The translations under genes were made by a program, and so were the position numbers. From contig JACPGE010000001.1 in assembly GCA_016182605.1 (NCBI GenBank), positions 28,060 to 92,059 of the forward strand: a DNA stretch of 64,000 nucleotides. Direction: 5' to 3'. The notes below the pieces were generated by a model. The model ran no database searches, was not told where the DNA came from, and saw only the letters and a program-made list of their open reading frames with translations. The stretch is from Candidatus Hydrogenedentota bacterium (GTDB lineage: Bacteria > Hydrogenedentota > Hydrogenedentia > Hydrogenedentales > JAEUWI01). Position 1 is the stretch's first letter. Every line of letters begins with the position of its first letter. This document shows positions 11,781 through 20,565 of the stretch, one piece after another.

Positions 11781-12778
11781 ACCCTTTGGACATCGAGGCT
11801 ATGAAGAAGTTTTTGGCATATCCGGTTACTCGGGCCCTGCTTGCCCTGGTCATCATTGTGATTCTGGGAACCATCTTTAATGCCGACGGCGCATTTTTTG
11901 ATTGGGGCACGCACCGCGACATGTTGCGGCAGGTGTCGGTATACGGCATTCTGGCCTGCGGCATGACACTCGTCATCATCACCGGCGGTATCGATCTCTC
12001 CGTGGGCAGCGTGCTCGGCCTGACCTCGGTATTCTTCTCCATGCTTTCGATACACTGGGGCTGGAGCCCGTGGGTCACCATACCCTTGTCGTTGCTGCTG
12101 GGGGCGGGCTGCGGGATGATCTCTGGCGGGTTCATTGCCCGTTTCGGTCTTCAACCGTTCATCGTCACGCTGGCCATGATGGTCTTTGCGCGGGGTATGG
12201 CCAAGTACGTCTCGGGTGGGCAGAAGATCTCGAACTATCTTCAGAAACCCGACGGCAGCTTTGAGAACCTGGAACTGCCCGCCGTTTTCGATGCGCTGGA
12301 TGCGCGGCTCCTGGGCAATAACGTGACCGTGGTCTCCGTAATCCTGGGGCTGAGTGTGGCCGTAAGCTATCTCGTGCTGAACCGGCACCGCTATGGCCGC
12401 TACCTCTTCGCGATCGGCGGCAACGAGGCCGCCGCAGCCCTTTCGGGTGTGCCCGTGCTCCGGGCAAAACTGCTGGCCTATGGGATCAGCGGCATGTTCG
12501 CGGCGCTCGCGGGCATCTGCCAGGCGGCGCAGGAATACCAGGGCGACCCCGAGGCGGGCACCGCGTATGAATTATCCGCCATCGCCATCGTCGTGATCGG
12601 AGGAACGAGCCTCATGGGGGGGCGGGGTGGTATCATGCTTACGTTGCTTGGCACGCTGACGATTGGGTATCTTGAAAAAATCCTCAGTCTGAATGCTGTG
12701 GGCGAGGCCAGCAGGTTGATGTTGACGGGCGCCATCATTGTGGGCGCCGTCATGTTTCAACGAAACCGGGCGAATTGA
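11777..12778 (+). CDS. Ribose-type sugar ABC importer, permease subunit
   Basis: A 333-residue integral membrane protein of the RbsC family with about eight to ten hydrophobic helices. Diagnostic segments are ACGMTLVIITGGIDLSVGSV early on, which is the family signature, and IAIVVIGGTSLMGGRGGI near the end, the loop that contacts the ATPase. The start is either the TTG at 11777, overlapping the stop of the ATPase gene, or the ATG at 11801, which has GAGG too close for a good ribosome site. I favour the coupled TTG but cannot prove it. Confidence 0.92.
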   Translation: MNPLDIEAMKKFLAYPVTRALLALVIIVILGTIFNADGAFFDWGTHRDMLRQVSVYGILACGMTLVIITGGIDLSVGSVLGLTSVFFSMLSIHWGWSPWVTIPLSLLLGAGCGMISGGFIARFGLQPFIVTLAMMVFARGMAKYVSGGQKISNYLQKPDGSFENLELPAVFDALDARLLGNNVTVVSVILGLSVAVSYLVLNRHRYGRYLFAIGGNEAAAALSGVPVLRAKLLAYGISGMFAALAGICQAAQEYQGDPEAGTAYELSAIAIVVIGGTSLMGGRGGIMLTLLGTLTIGYLEKILSLNAVGEASRLMLTGAIIVGAVMFQRNRAN

Positions 12779-12818
12779 GTGGCCGGGGCGGGAGCCCGCG
12801 GCAACGAAGGAACTGCGC

Positions 12819-13760
12819 ATGTTTAGAATGAAGATTGCCGCCATGCTTGCGGCCTGTTGGGTGGTGTGTCTCGGGGCACCGGCGGCGGACAAGGGTACCG
12901 AAGCGAATCCGTGGGTCATCGGGATGAGCCAGTGCAATCTCGGGGAACCGTGGCGGGTGCAGATGAACGCGGACGTTGCCAAGGCAGCCGAGGCCCACAA
13001 GAATTTGAAGGTGATATTCAAGGACGCGCAGAACGACACGTTGAAGCAACGCGCGCATCTGGAGGAGTTTGCGAGCCAGGGTGTTGACCTAATCATCGTC
13101 AGCCCAAAAGAAGCCGCGCCGCTCACGCCGCCGATCAAGAAGGCTTTTCGGGATGGCATCCCCGTGATCGTGCTGGATCGCGCGGTCCTGGGCAAGGACT
13201 ACACCCAGTTCATAGGGGCAAACAACAAGCTCATTGGCGAGGCGGCCGGGAAGTGGGTCGTGAAGAAACTGGGTGGCCAGGGGAATATCGTGGAACTCAA
13301 GGGGCTTATGACGAGCACGCCCGGACAGGACCGGAATTCCGGTTTCCGCAAGGGAATCGAAGGCAGCGGCCTGGAGGTGATTTTCGAAGCCGACATGCAG
13401 TGGCTGGAGCCGAATGCGCGCAAGGAGATGGAGTCGGCGCTTGCGCGCTTTGACGATATCAAGCTGGTCTACGCGCACAACGATCCGGCCGCGCACGGCG
13501 CCTGGCTCGCCGCGAAGGCCGCGGGCCGCGAAAAGGACATCCTGTTTGTCGGTATCGATGGCCTGCCGCAAGAAGGCCAGGCCTATGTGGCGCAGGGGGT
13601 CTTGGACGTGTGTTTTGAGTACCCCACCGGGGGTAAGGAAGCCATCGCGAGTGCGTTAACGGTTCTCGGCGGCGGTGAAGTGCCCCAGGACATGGTGGTG
13701 CCATCGCGCTATTTCACGAAGGAGAATCTGAAAGACGGTGGCGCGGCACTTGAAGAGTAA
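12819..13760 (+). CDS. Ribose-type sugar ABC importer, periplasmic binding protein
   Basis: A 313-residue type I periplasmic binding protein. A signal peptide (AAMLAACWVVCLGAPAA) precedes a mature domain with the expected repeated alpha/beta pattern: VIGMSQCNLGEPWRVQMN, QGVDLIIVSPKEAAPLTPPI, IPVIVLDRAV and ILFVGIDGLPQEGQAYV. These are the ligand-loop positions of RbsB/XylF-like proteins. The ATG at 12819 follows GAAGG at 9 nt and the signal peptide starts immediately; the open frame continues upstream into the permease gene but is not signal-like. The last 23 bp overlap the next gene, which uses GTG. Confidence 0.92.
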   Translation: MFRMKIAAMLAACWVVCLGAPAADKGTEANPWVIGMSQCNLGEPWRVQMNADVAKAAEAHKNLKVIFKDAQNDTLKQRAHLEEFASQGVDLIIVSPKEAAPLTPPIKKAFRDGIPVIVLDRAVLGKDYTQFIGANNKLIGEAAGKWVVKKLGGQGNIVELKGLMTSTPGQDRNSGFRKGIEGSGLEVIFEADMQWLEPNARKEMESALARFDDIKLVYAHNDPAAHGAWLAAKAAGREKDILFVGIDGLPQEGQAYVAQGVLDVCFEYPTGGKEAIASALTVLGGGEVPQDMVVPSRYFTKENLKDGGAALEE

Positions 13761-14316
13761 GTATTCACGACAGCTTTGCCGGTCCGCGGGTGTGGCATTG
13801 GCCATGCTCGCGGCCGTTCTGTTCTCGGGGTGCGGCAGCAGCATCCACGACGATGTGGCGCGGAACGACATTGAACGCGTCCGTGCGAAAATTGCCGCCG
13901 ATCCCGCGGCGGTGGGCGACACGAACGATATCGGCAAGACGGCGCTTCACTATGCGGTCAGCTACAAACGCATGGAGATCATGGATTTGCTTGTGGCCTC
14001 CGGCGCGGACGTTAACGCACAGGATCGCACCGGCATGACGCCGCTCCATGTGGCGGCCATGCTGGGCCGAAAAGATGAGGCGGCCTGGTTGCTGGTGCAC
14101 GGCGCGGACGTTCACCGGCGCGATGTCTTTGGCGATACGCCCATGCTGACCGCGGCGGTGTTTGGCGGGGGCGGCGTGGTGAAGACCCTGATTCAGCACG
14201 GTGCACGGCTGGACGATGTGAACACGGATCAGTTGGATGCCGTGGCCCTCGCCCGGAAATACCACCAGGAGAAGATGGCAGCCTTCCTGGTCAAACTGCA
14301 GGCGGCCTCCAAGTAG
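13738..14316 (+). CDS. Ankyrin-repeat lipoprotein
   Basis: A 192-residue protein with an N-terminal lipoprotein signal ending in the lipobox LFSGC (Cys near residue 32). About four ankyrin repeats follow, for example KTALHYAVSYKRMEIMDLL, GADVNAQDRTGMTPLHVAA and GADVHRRDVFGDTPMLTAA. Ankyrin repeats are protein-binding modules; here they would be tethered to a membrane in the periplasm. The GTG start at 13738 lies inside the 3' end of the sugar-binding protein gene (23-bp overlap), so the protein is probably translated from the transporter mRNA. TTG 13750 is an alternative start; there is no in-frame ATG before the signal peptide. A role in transport or sensing is inference from position only. 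Confidence 0.85.
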   Translation: MARHLKSKYSRQLCRSAGVALAMLAAVLFSGCGSSIHDDVARNDIERVRAKIAADPAAVGDTNDIGKTALHYAVSYKRMEIMDLLVASGADVNAQDRTGMTPLHVAAMLGRKDEAAWLLVHGADVHRRDVFGDTPMLTAAVFGGGGVVKTLIQHGARLDDVNTDQLDAVALARKYHQEKMAAFLVKLQAASK

Positions 14317-14535
14317 CCGCCATCCCTGATCGTCATCACACCAACCGGCCGCATGATGCAGGATAATTTCTTAACATGTCCCCCCCAGCGCCGCACACAA
14401 GGTTATTTCTTCGTCTTTTGCGCCACGTTCCTGTGGAGCACGGCGGAGGAATTGTAATCACCAGTGTCGCCACCAATTCGTCCTCCTGGAGACCAGAGCG
14501 GGCATGGTGGCCACGGCTTTCGGTATTGACGGCTA

Positions 14536-14564
14536 TTGCATGAATCTCGGGCGGACTCTATATT
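14536..14564 (+). promoter_or_regulatory. Candidate promoter for rnhA
   Basis: TTGCAT and TATATT with a 17-bp spacer lie 58 bp upstream of the rnhA ATG. The 306-bp gap from 14317 to 14622 shows no open frame I would support and no obvious repeat. Confidence 0.4.
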
Positions 14565-14622
14565 GTCATTCAACAGCAACAGCGCCGTATGCGCGCCACC
14601 GTGGAAGCAGGTTAACCGCAGT

Positions 14623-15081
14623 ATGAGCACACAAGACGTAGTATCGGTGTATACCGACGGCGGCTGCCGTCCGAACCCCGGCGTGGGGGGCTGGGCCGCC
14701 ATTCTCATTTACAAGGGCACGGAGAAGGAACTGAGTGGCAGCGCGCCGGAGAGCACCAACAACCGCATGGAAATGACGGCGGCGATCGAGGCGCTCCGAT
14801 CGCTGAAGCGGCCCTGCCGGGTGCGCATGCACACCGACTCGGAGTATCTCCGCAAGGGCATTACCGAGTGGCTGCCGGGGTGGCGGAAGAAGAACTGGCA
14901 GCGCAAGGGCGGGCCCGTGAAGAACCAGGACCTGTGGCAGGCGCTGGACGAGGCGCTGGGCCAGCATCAGATAGAATGGGCGTGGGTGCCCGGGCATGCC
15001 GGGATCACGTATAATGAGCGCTGTGATATGCTGGCGACAGAGGCCATCGAGGCCGAAGTGGAGCGGATGCGGCGGCGCTGA
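14623..15081 (+). CDS. rnhA: Ribonuclease HI
   Basis: A 152-residue endonuclease that removes the RNA strand of RNA-DNA hybrids. The carboxylate active site is complete: Asp in VYTDGGCRPNPG, Glu in STNNRMEMTAA, Asp in MHTDSEYLRKGI and the last Asp in NERCDMLA, with the conserved His in WVPGHAG. The handle region WLPGWRKKNWQRKGG is the basic protrusion of E. coli-type RNase HI. The frame is open 29 codons further upstream, but family alignment and length favour the ATG at 14623. Confidence 0.96.
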   Translation: MSTQDVVSVYTDGGCRPNPGVGGWAAILIYKGTEKELSGSAPESTNNRMEMTAAIEALRSLKRPCRVRMHTDSEYLRKGITEWLPGWRKKNWQRKGGPVKNQDLWQALDEALGQHQIEWAWVPGHAGITYNERCDMLATEAIEAEVERMRRR

Positions 15082-15120
15082 GGGCGGTGGCCGGCAGGGC
15101 ATCGACAACTGAAGGGCATC

Positions 15121-17898
15121 ATGCGGAAACAGGCGTATTCGAAGCGGCGCTTTGGCCTCTATTTTATCCCCGTGTTGTTGGGGATGGGGGGCATCCTCTT
15201 CTCGAAACAGTTCGACGATATCGCCACGCGCACGATCGTCATTATCATTTCCGTTTCCATCCCCTTCTTTTCCGGCGGCAATCTGCTGGCCCGCTTCAAC
15301 ACGAACCGCTTTGAGCGCCTCTTTTTGCTTGGCGGGGTCGCCCTGCTGCTTGTGGGGGCCGCGGTGAGCGTGGCCTTTGAAGGCAGCATCTGGCAGGACG
15401 TGTCGCCCAGCACCCGGACCTACGCGCACGGTCTGGGCATCTTCAGTCTCTTCCTGGGCATGTTTGTGGTGCTCTACAGCGTGATCCGCACCGGGGAGGA
15501 TATCGAGGAGTTTGGCGAGCGCTTTCTGCACCTGGCCGATCACATTTCTGAAGGTTTCGTGCTGAGCGATGCGACCGGCACCATCGTGCTGGTGAACAAA
15601 CAGTTTCTGGAGATGTTTGGCCGCGAAGAGAATGAGGTTGTGGGACAAAACACCCTGACGCTGGCGCGGGACTTGCATATTGAAGGCATTCCCGAGCACT
15701 TTTTGCAGCGCGCGCGCGGGCTGGCGTCGGAGTACGAGGTGAATTGGCGGGTTCGCGGCGAGGAGCGGCGCTTCTGGTTTTCGGGGAGTCCGCTGATGGC
15801 CCGGAACGGCCGCTACACGGGGACGATGGCGACGGTGCGCGACATTACGGAGCAGTACCGGCTCGCGCAGAAGGTGGAGCGCTACGCCCAGGGGCTTCAG
15901 CAGCTCGTGGAGGAGCAAACCCAGAAACTTCTTGTGAGCGAGGAGCGTTTCCGCCAGTTGCTCGTTTCGATGAACGAGGGTTTTGTCACCGTGGACGCGG
16001 CGTACCGTATCCGCTTTGCGAATGAACGCATCAGCGACATGCTGGAACGCAGCCAGGAGAGTCTCGTTCATGAGGACGTGTTCAACCTGGTCACGGGCTC
16101 ATCGCGGGTGCGCCTGTTGAACCTGCTTTCCAGCGAGCACGAGTGGCCATCCAAAGAGCGCCGCCAGGAACTGGAGTTTGTGCGCAAGGACGGGTCGGTC
16201 GTGCATGTCGTTGCGGCCGTGGCCTATATCCGCGAGGGCCAGGACGAAGACGCCGTTTACAGTCTGGTGATCACGAGTGTGGCCGAGTTGAAGATCATGC
16301 AGGCGCAATTGGAGGGGCGCGCGCTCGAACTGGAGCGGATGAACGAGGAACTGCGGGTTCACGATCGCGCCAAGGACTCCTTTCTGTCCAACGTAACCCA
16401 TGAATTGCGCACACCGTTGAGCACGATTCAGGGCTATGTAGAGATGCTACACACGGGTGAGCTGGGCGAGCTGCACGGGCCGCAGCGCAGCGCGATTCAG
16501 GTGATGCGGCGGAATATCAACCGGCTCAGCGTGCTGATCAATGAAATGCTGGAATTCAGCCGGATGGAGATACGGGGCGTCACGCTGACGCGGAATCTCT
16601 TCAGTCCGCTGCGTCTGGTGGAGGAAGCGGTGGCCTCGATTCAGCCGGCGGCGCTCTCGCGCGACATCAGCGTCAATGTGTTTTCCTCCGAATCGCTGCT
16701 GCCCGTTTGGGCCGATCGGCCCAAGATAATTCAGGTCATGGGGATTCTTTTGAGCAACGCGGTGAAGTTTACTGGCGGCGGCGGCCTCATCACGGTGGGT
16801 GCGGAAGAAGGCGAGGACAACAGTATTACCCTTTCGGTGAGCGACACCGGCATTGGCATCGACGGGAAGGATCAGGAGAAGGTCTTTCACAAGTTTTATC
16901 AGGTCGACAGTTCCATGACCCGGCGTTATGAAGGCGCGGGAATCGGTCTTTCGATCGCGAAGAGTATCGTGGAGGCGCACAATGGGAGCATTCGCATCGA
17001 GAGTGTTCCAGGCCAGGGCGCCACGTTCTACGTGACCTTGCCGGACTGCGTATTCAGTCATCACATCGATCCCGCCGAGGTGGCGCCCCTTGAGGGGCGG
17101 AGCATTCTCGTGGTGGACAAGGGCCGCGCCTTCTCGGAGGTGCTGCATGCCTCGCTGGCGCCCGTTTCCTGCACGTTTCACAAGTCTCCGGGCGGCTATC
17201 CCGCGGTGCGCGCGGCGAGCGAACTGCACCCCGATCTTATCCTGATTCATGAGACGGATTTGGATATTGCCGGCGCGGTGAGCCTGCAGCTCTTGAGGGA
17301 ACAATCCCCGCTTGCCGGGATCCCCATCGTCCTTGTCACCGACCAGACTCCCGCGCAGCTTCAATCCTTGCAGCAACAGTTTGACGGGCTCTTTGGTCTG
17401 AAGAAGCCCTTTGGCGCGGAACGGCTGGTGAAGTGCATGCAGGCGGCACTGGAAGGGGGATTGGGGGATGCGTCCGGTATCGACGCGGAGGGGGCTCAGC
17501 CGGTGGGCGCCGTGGCCATGCGCAATGTGCTGGCGCTGGATCCCGACCCTGGAATGCTGGAATGGCTCCAGATGGCCCTTGAGCGGCGGAACGTGGGCTG
17601 TTTTTGTGTGAACAGTGTGGAACGCGCCCGATCGGTGATGCGCCGGGAGGCCCTGGACGCCGTGCTGATCGACGTGGATTCAAGCGCGGAGCCCATGGAG
17701 ACATTGATCGCCTCGTTGCGCGCGGGGATGCCGGGGGACAAGACCCTAATTCTTTTAATGACCGGGCGGATCATTGCGCCGAAACCCATTGAAGAGGTGG
17801 ATGGCGTATTGCATAAGCCCTTTGAGGTGGAGGAGCTGATGCGCTACCTGAGTACGCCGGGTGTCAAAGGTGAATCGAGGCTCCACAAAGCGGTATAA
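15121..17898 (+). CDS. Membrane-bound hybrid sensor histidine kinase with two receiver-like domains
   Basis: A 925-residue sensor. Residues 1-125 hold about four hydrophobic helices (GLYFIPVLLGMGGILF, TIVIIISVSIPFF, LFLLGGVALLLVGAA, IFSLFLGMFVVLYSV) with no large periplasmic domain. Two PAS domains follow (about 140-255 and 280-395) with a short coiled coil after each. HisKA has SNVTHELRTPLS with phospho-acceptor His427. The HATPase domain has N-box ILLSNAVKF, G1 DTGIGI and G2 GAGIGLSIAK. Two C-terminal receiver-like domains complete it. In the first, the normal phospho-acceptor position in PDLILIHETDLD is His rather than Asp. The second keeps an Asp (DAVLIDVDSS) and the Lys in LHKPF. No partner response regulator is adjacent, and the signal is unknown. 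Confidence 0.92.
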   Translation: MRKQAYSKRRFGLYFIPVLLGMGGILFSKQFDDIATRTIVIIISVSIPFFSGGNLLARFNTNRFERLFLLGGVALLLVGAAVSVAFEGSIWQDVSPSTRTYAHGLGIFSLFLGMFVVLYSVIRTGEDIEEFGERFLHLADHISEGFVLSDATGTIVLVNKQFLEMFGREENEVVGQNTLTLARDLHIEGIPEHFLQRARGLASEYEVNWRVRGEERRFWFSGSPLMARNGRYTGTMATVRDITEQYRLAQKVERYAQGLQQLVEEQTQKLLVSEERFRQLLVSMNEGFVTVDAAYRIRFANERISDMLERSQESLVHEDVFNLVTGSSRVRLLNLLSSEHEWPSKERRQELEFVRKDGSVVHVVAAVAYIREGQDEDAVYSLVITSVAELKIMQAQLEGRALELERMNEELRVHDRAKDSFLSNVTHELRTPLSTIQGYVEMLHTGELGELHGPQRSAIQVMRRNINRLSVLINEMLEFSRMEIRGVTLTRNLFSPLRLVEEAVASIQPAALSRDISVNVFSSESLLPVWADRPKIIQVMGILLSNAVKFTGGGGLITVGAEEGEDNSITLSVSDTGIGIDGKDQEKVFHKFYQVDSSMTRRYEGAGIGLSIAKSIVEAHNGSIRIESVPGQGATFYVTLPDCVFSHHIDPAEVAPLEGRSILVVDKGRAFSEVLHASLAPVSCTFHKSPGGYPAVRAASELHPDLILIHETDLDIAGAVSLQLLREQSPLAGIPIVLVTDQTPAQLQSLQQQFDGLFGLKKPFGAERLVKCMQAALEGGLGDASGIDAEGAQPVGAVAMRNVLALDPDPGMLEWLQMALERRNVGCFCVNSVERARSVMRREALDAVLIDVDSSAEPMETLIASLRAGMPGDKTLILLMTGRIIAPKPIEEVDGVLHKPFEVEELMRYLSTPGVKGESRLHKAV

Positions 17899-17928
17899 CT
17901 GCTTCAGGTTTGGGAGAGATTAAGAGCA

Positions 17929-19236
17929 TTGAAAGCGAATCGATCGGTAATGATGCGGTGTGGCGTACTTTGGGCAGTACTCCTGCTGCTGCTGGCGGGG
18001 ATCAGTGAAGCCGCCAAGCCAGCCAAGTCCGTCAAGGCCGCCACGCCGAAGAAGCCCGTGCGATCGGCGCCCAAGGTCACCCAGCCCGCCCCCGACCCCA
18101 TTAGCATCATTTGTGCGGTGGCCAATACGGGCGTCATCATTGAAGATTCTCACAGCGGGATGAAGCGCCCCCCGGCGAGCATGGTCAAACTCATCCAGAT
18201 GCTGCTGGTCTCCGAAGGGCTTGAAGAGGGCAAGTGGCGGCTCGACACGCCTATCACGGTCAGTGCGCACGCGCAGGGCATGGGGGGCACGCAGGTTTTC
18301 CTCAAAGAGGGCGAGGTGTGGCCATTGGAGCACCTGATGCGCGGTGTGGCGATTGCCTCCGCCAACGATGCGGCCATGGCGGTGGCGGAAGGGCTGTGGG
18401 GCAACGAGGCGGCCTACCTCGAGGCGGCGAATGCCCGGGCCCAGGCCCTGGGCATGAAGGACTCCAAGTTTTACAGTGTGCATGGGTTGCCGCCGGAGAA
18501 GGGTCAGCCCTTTGACCAGACCACGGCGCGCGACATGCTCACGTTGTCGCTTCATTGCGCCCAGATCCCCATGATCATGTCGCTCACCGGCCAGAAGGAA
18601 TTGACGTTCCGTCCGGGCGATTCGGTGAAGTCCAATACCAACAAGCTGCTGTGGCGCATGAAGGACTGCGACGGCCTTAAGACGGGCTATATCCGTGCGG
18701 CGGGATTCTGTGTGGCCGCGACCGCGCAGCGCAACGGAATCCGCCTGGTGTGCGTGGTCATGGGCGCAGGGTCGAACAATGGCCGCTTTTCCCTGGCGGA
18801 GGAAGTGCTAGAGCGCGGATTCGCCGCGGTAGAGCAGCGCGCGGTCATCGCGCGCGGCACGGCCCTGGTCGAAGCGCTGACGGTGAAGCAGGGCATTCCC
18901 GCCGACATTAAACTTGTGGCGAGCGAGGATGTCATTCTTCCCGTGCGCAAGGAGGACTACCCCGACTTGCAGGTGGAACTTGAGTATCCGCAGTATTTGA
19001 GCGCGCCGCTCCATGCCGGGCAGACGGTGGGCCAGTTGCGGGTGATGCACAAGTCGAAGGTGCTGGCGCAGGCGCCGCTGAGCGTGAGCGCCGATGTGGC
19101 CCTGGATGGCTGGCGCCTCTCCGTGGAGGGTGGCCGTGCCCAGTGGCTCGGGCTGGATCGCAAGCACGAGGCCGCGCCCGCCGTGGCGGCCGAAGCGGAG
19201 ACCGAGACGGAAGATGGCTTCGAAGAGGGCGGCTGA
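17929..19236 (+). CDS. D-alanyl-D-alanine carboxypeptidase (PBP5/6 family)
   Basis: Periplasmic penicillin-binding protein that trims pentapeptide side chains of peptidoglycan. It is 435 residues with a signal peptide (GVLWAVLLLLLAGISEA), then a Lys/Pro-rich linker. The three active-site motifs are SMVK in PPASMVKLIQ, SAN in AIASANDAAM and KTG in DGLKTGYIRAAG. After the catalytic domain comes a PBP5-like beta-rich domain, ending in a Glu-rich tail without an obvious amphipathic anchor. The TTG at 17929 follows GGGAGAG about 10 nt upstream; ATG 17950 is the alternative and leaves the signal peptide intact. It starts 30 bp after the kinase gene, so the two may be co-transcribed. Confidence 0.92.
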   Translation: MKANRSVMMRCGVLWAVLLLLLAGISEAAKPAKSVKAATPKKPVRSAPKVTQPAPDPISIICAVANTGVIIEDSHSGMKRPPASMVKLIQMLLVSEGLEEGKWRLDTPITVSAHAQGMGGTQVFLKEGEVWPLEHLMRGVAIASANDAAMAVAEGLWGNEAAYLEAANARAQALGMKDSKFYSVHGLPPEKGQPFDQTTARDMLTLSLHCAQIPMIMSLTGQKELTFRPGDSVKSNTNKLLWRMKDCDGLKTGYIRAAGFCVAATAQRNGIRLVCVVMGAGSNNGRFSLAEEVLERGFAAVEQRAVIARGTALVEALTVKQGIPADIKLVASEDVILPVRKEDYPDLQVELEYPQYLSAPLHAGQTVGQLRVMHKSKVLAQAPLSVSADVALDGWRLSVEGGRAQWLGLDRKHEAAPAVAAEAETETEDGFEEGG

Positions 19237-19246
19237 TAATCTATAA

Positions 19247-19275
19247 ATAGGACTTATACGACCTATAGGTCCTAT
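19247..19275. repeat. ATAGGTC-type palindromic repeat, copy 1
   Basis: ATAGGAC (19247-19253) pairs with GTCCTAT (19269-19275), and a 12-bp perfect palindrome GACCTATAGGTC lies inside at 19260-19271. It begins 10 bp after the carboxypeptidase stop and 40 bp before the DUF1569 gene. Related copies with 9-bp spacing occur at 49133-49154 and 53596-53620. Confidence 0.65.
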
Positions 19276-19314
19276 GAAATTCTTTCAATATTCGAACCCG
19301 AGGGGCCGGAATTT

Positions 19315-19776
19315 ATGGCAGAGCGCGTGTTGACCCGTGAAACGCTGGGCTATTTCCAGGCAAGTCTCGCTCGTTTGAAGCCCGACTCGGAGCGGCGCTT
19401 TGGTACGATGGATGCCCGCCATATGATGCGCCACATGCGCTTGAGCCTGGAGGCGAGTCTGGGTCTGGCGGATGTGCCGGACAAGAGCATCCCGGTTGTG
19501 AGCCGTGTTGTCTTCTGGACGATCTGCAATGTGGTCACAAAATGGCCTGGCGGAAAGTTGAAGGCGCCTGCCTTCTGGACCCCGCCCGCCGAGGACGATT
19601 TTGAAGGCGAGCGGCGCAAGCTGCTGGCGATCCTGGACCAGTTCATAGAGAAGCTGGAAGCGGAACCCAAGGGCAGCGGGATTCACCCTATCTTCGGGCG
19701 CCTCACCATGCGCGAGTGGAGCCGCCTGATCGGCCTTCACTTCCGGCATCACTTCCGTCAATTTGGCGTGGAGTGA
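19315..19776 (+). CDS. DUF1569 (DinB-like) protein
   Basis: A 153-residue protein with the closing pattern HPIFGRLTMREWSRLIGLHF followed by RHHFRQFGV, which I recognise from the DUF1569 group of DinB/YfiT-like four-helix proteins. Those proteins carry a His-rich metal site; here His residues occur in DARHMMRHMRL and LHFRHHFRQF. No enzymatic function is established for the family. The ATG at 19315 begins at the usual family N-terminus. It is tail-to-tail with rpe, the stop codons being adjacent with no gap. Confidence 0.8.
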   Translation: MAERVLTRETLGYFQASLARLKPDSERRFGTMDARHMMRHMRLSLEASLGLADVPDKSIPVVSRVVFWTICNVVTKWPGGKLKAPAFWTPPAEDDFEGERRKLLAILDQFIEKLEAEPKGSGIHPIFGRLTMREWSRLIGLHFRHHFRQFGVE

Positions 19777-20430
19777 CTATTCCCCGCCGACGCCCGTGCG
19801 CAGCGACTCGATGGCTTCCAGATAGGAGGCATGCCGGAAGACGTAGGACCCCGCGACCAGCACGTTGGCCCCGGCCGCAATGACTTCGGCGGAGGTGCTC
19901 TGATCGATGCCGCCGTCAACTTCCAGGTCCCTGTCCCCAATCATGGCGCGGATGTTCCGGATCTTGCGCAGCATCTCCGGGATGAAAGCCTGCCCGCCGA
20001 AGCCGGGATTGACGGTCATCACCAGGACCATGTCGACGAACTCCGCAACAAATTCGATATCGTTCTCCGAGGTGCCCGGATTCAACACAATCCCGGCCTG
20101 GCAGCCGAGTTCCTTGATCTGGTTGATGATCCGGTGGGGATGCGGGCCGGCCTCGATGTGGAAACTGATGATGTCCGCGCCCGCGTCGGCGAAATCTTTT
20201 ATGTAGGCGCCAGGATCGGAGATCATGAGGTGCACGTCCATCGGCACGGTGCAATGGGAGCGCAGGCTGGAAACCACGCAGGGTCCGATGGTGATGTTGG
20301 GGGTGAAGTGTCCGTCCATCACGTCGATGTGGATCATGTCCGCGCCAGCCTCGATGACACTGGCGACCTCTTCTCCCAGGCGGCTGAAATCGGAGGCCAG
20401 GATGGAAGGGGCGATTTTGATTTTAGACAT
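19777..20430 (-). CDS. rpe: Ribulose-phosphate 3-epimerase
   Basis: A 217-residue TIM-barrel enzyme of the pentose phosphate pathway interconverting ribulose 5-phosphate and xylulose 5-phosphate. Motifs include the opening IAPSILASDFSRLGEEV, the metal-site His and Asp in MIHIDVMDGHFTPNITIG, DVHLMISDP, the loop MTVNPGFGGQAFIPEML and EVDGGI. It is the last gene of a five-gene leftward block. About 135 bp separate it from the PASTA gene upstream, so it could also have its own promoter. Confidence 0.97.
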   Translation of the reverse strand: MSKIKIAPSILASDFSRLGEEVASVIEAGADMIHIDVMDGHFTPNITIGPCVVSSLRSHCTVPMDVHLMISDPGAYIKDFADAGADIISFHIEAGPHPHRIINQIKELGCQAGIVLNPGTSENDIEFVAEFVDMVLVMTVNPGFGGQAFIPEMLRKIRNIRAMIGDRDLEVDGGIDQSTSAEVIAAGANVLVAGSYVFRHASYLEAIESLRTGVGGE

Positions 20431-20565
20431 GGCGCAGACAGTTCCTTGCAGGATGCGGTTCGTTTTTTGGGGGCGGGCATGAATAGCGCGCCTCGGGGGG
20501 GATCATAGCGCATAGCGGGTGGCAAAGACGACCCGCTGCACTGCGGGTGGCGATGGGCGACCCAA

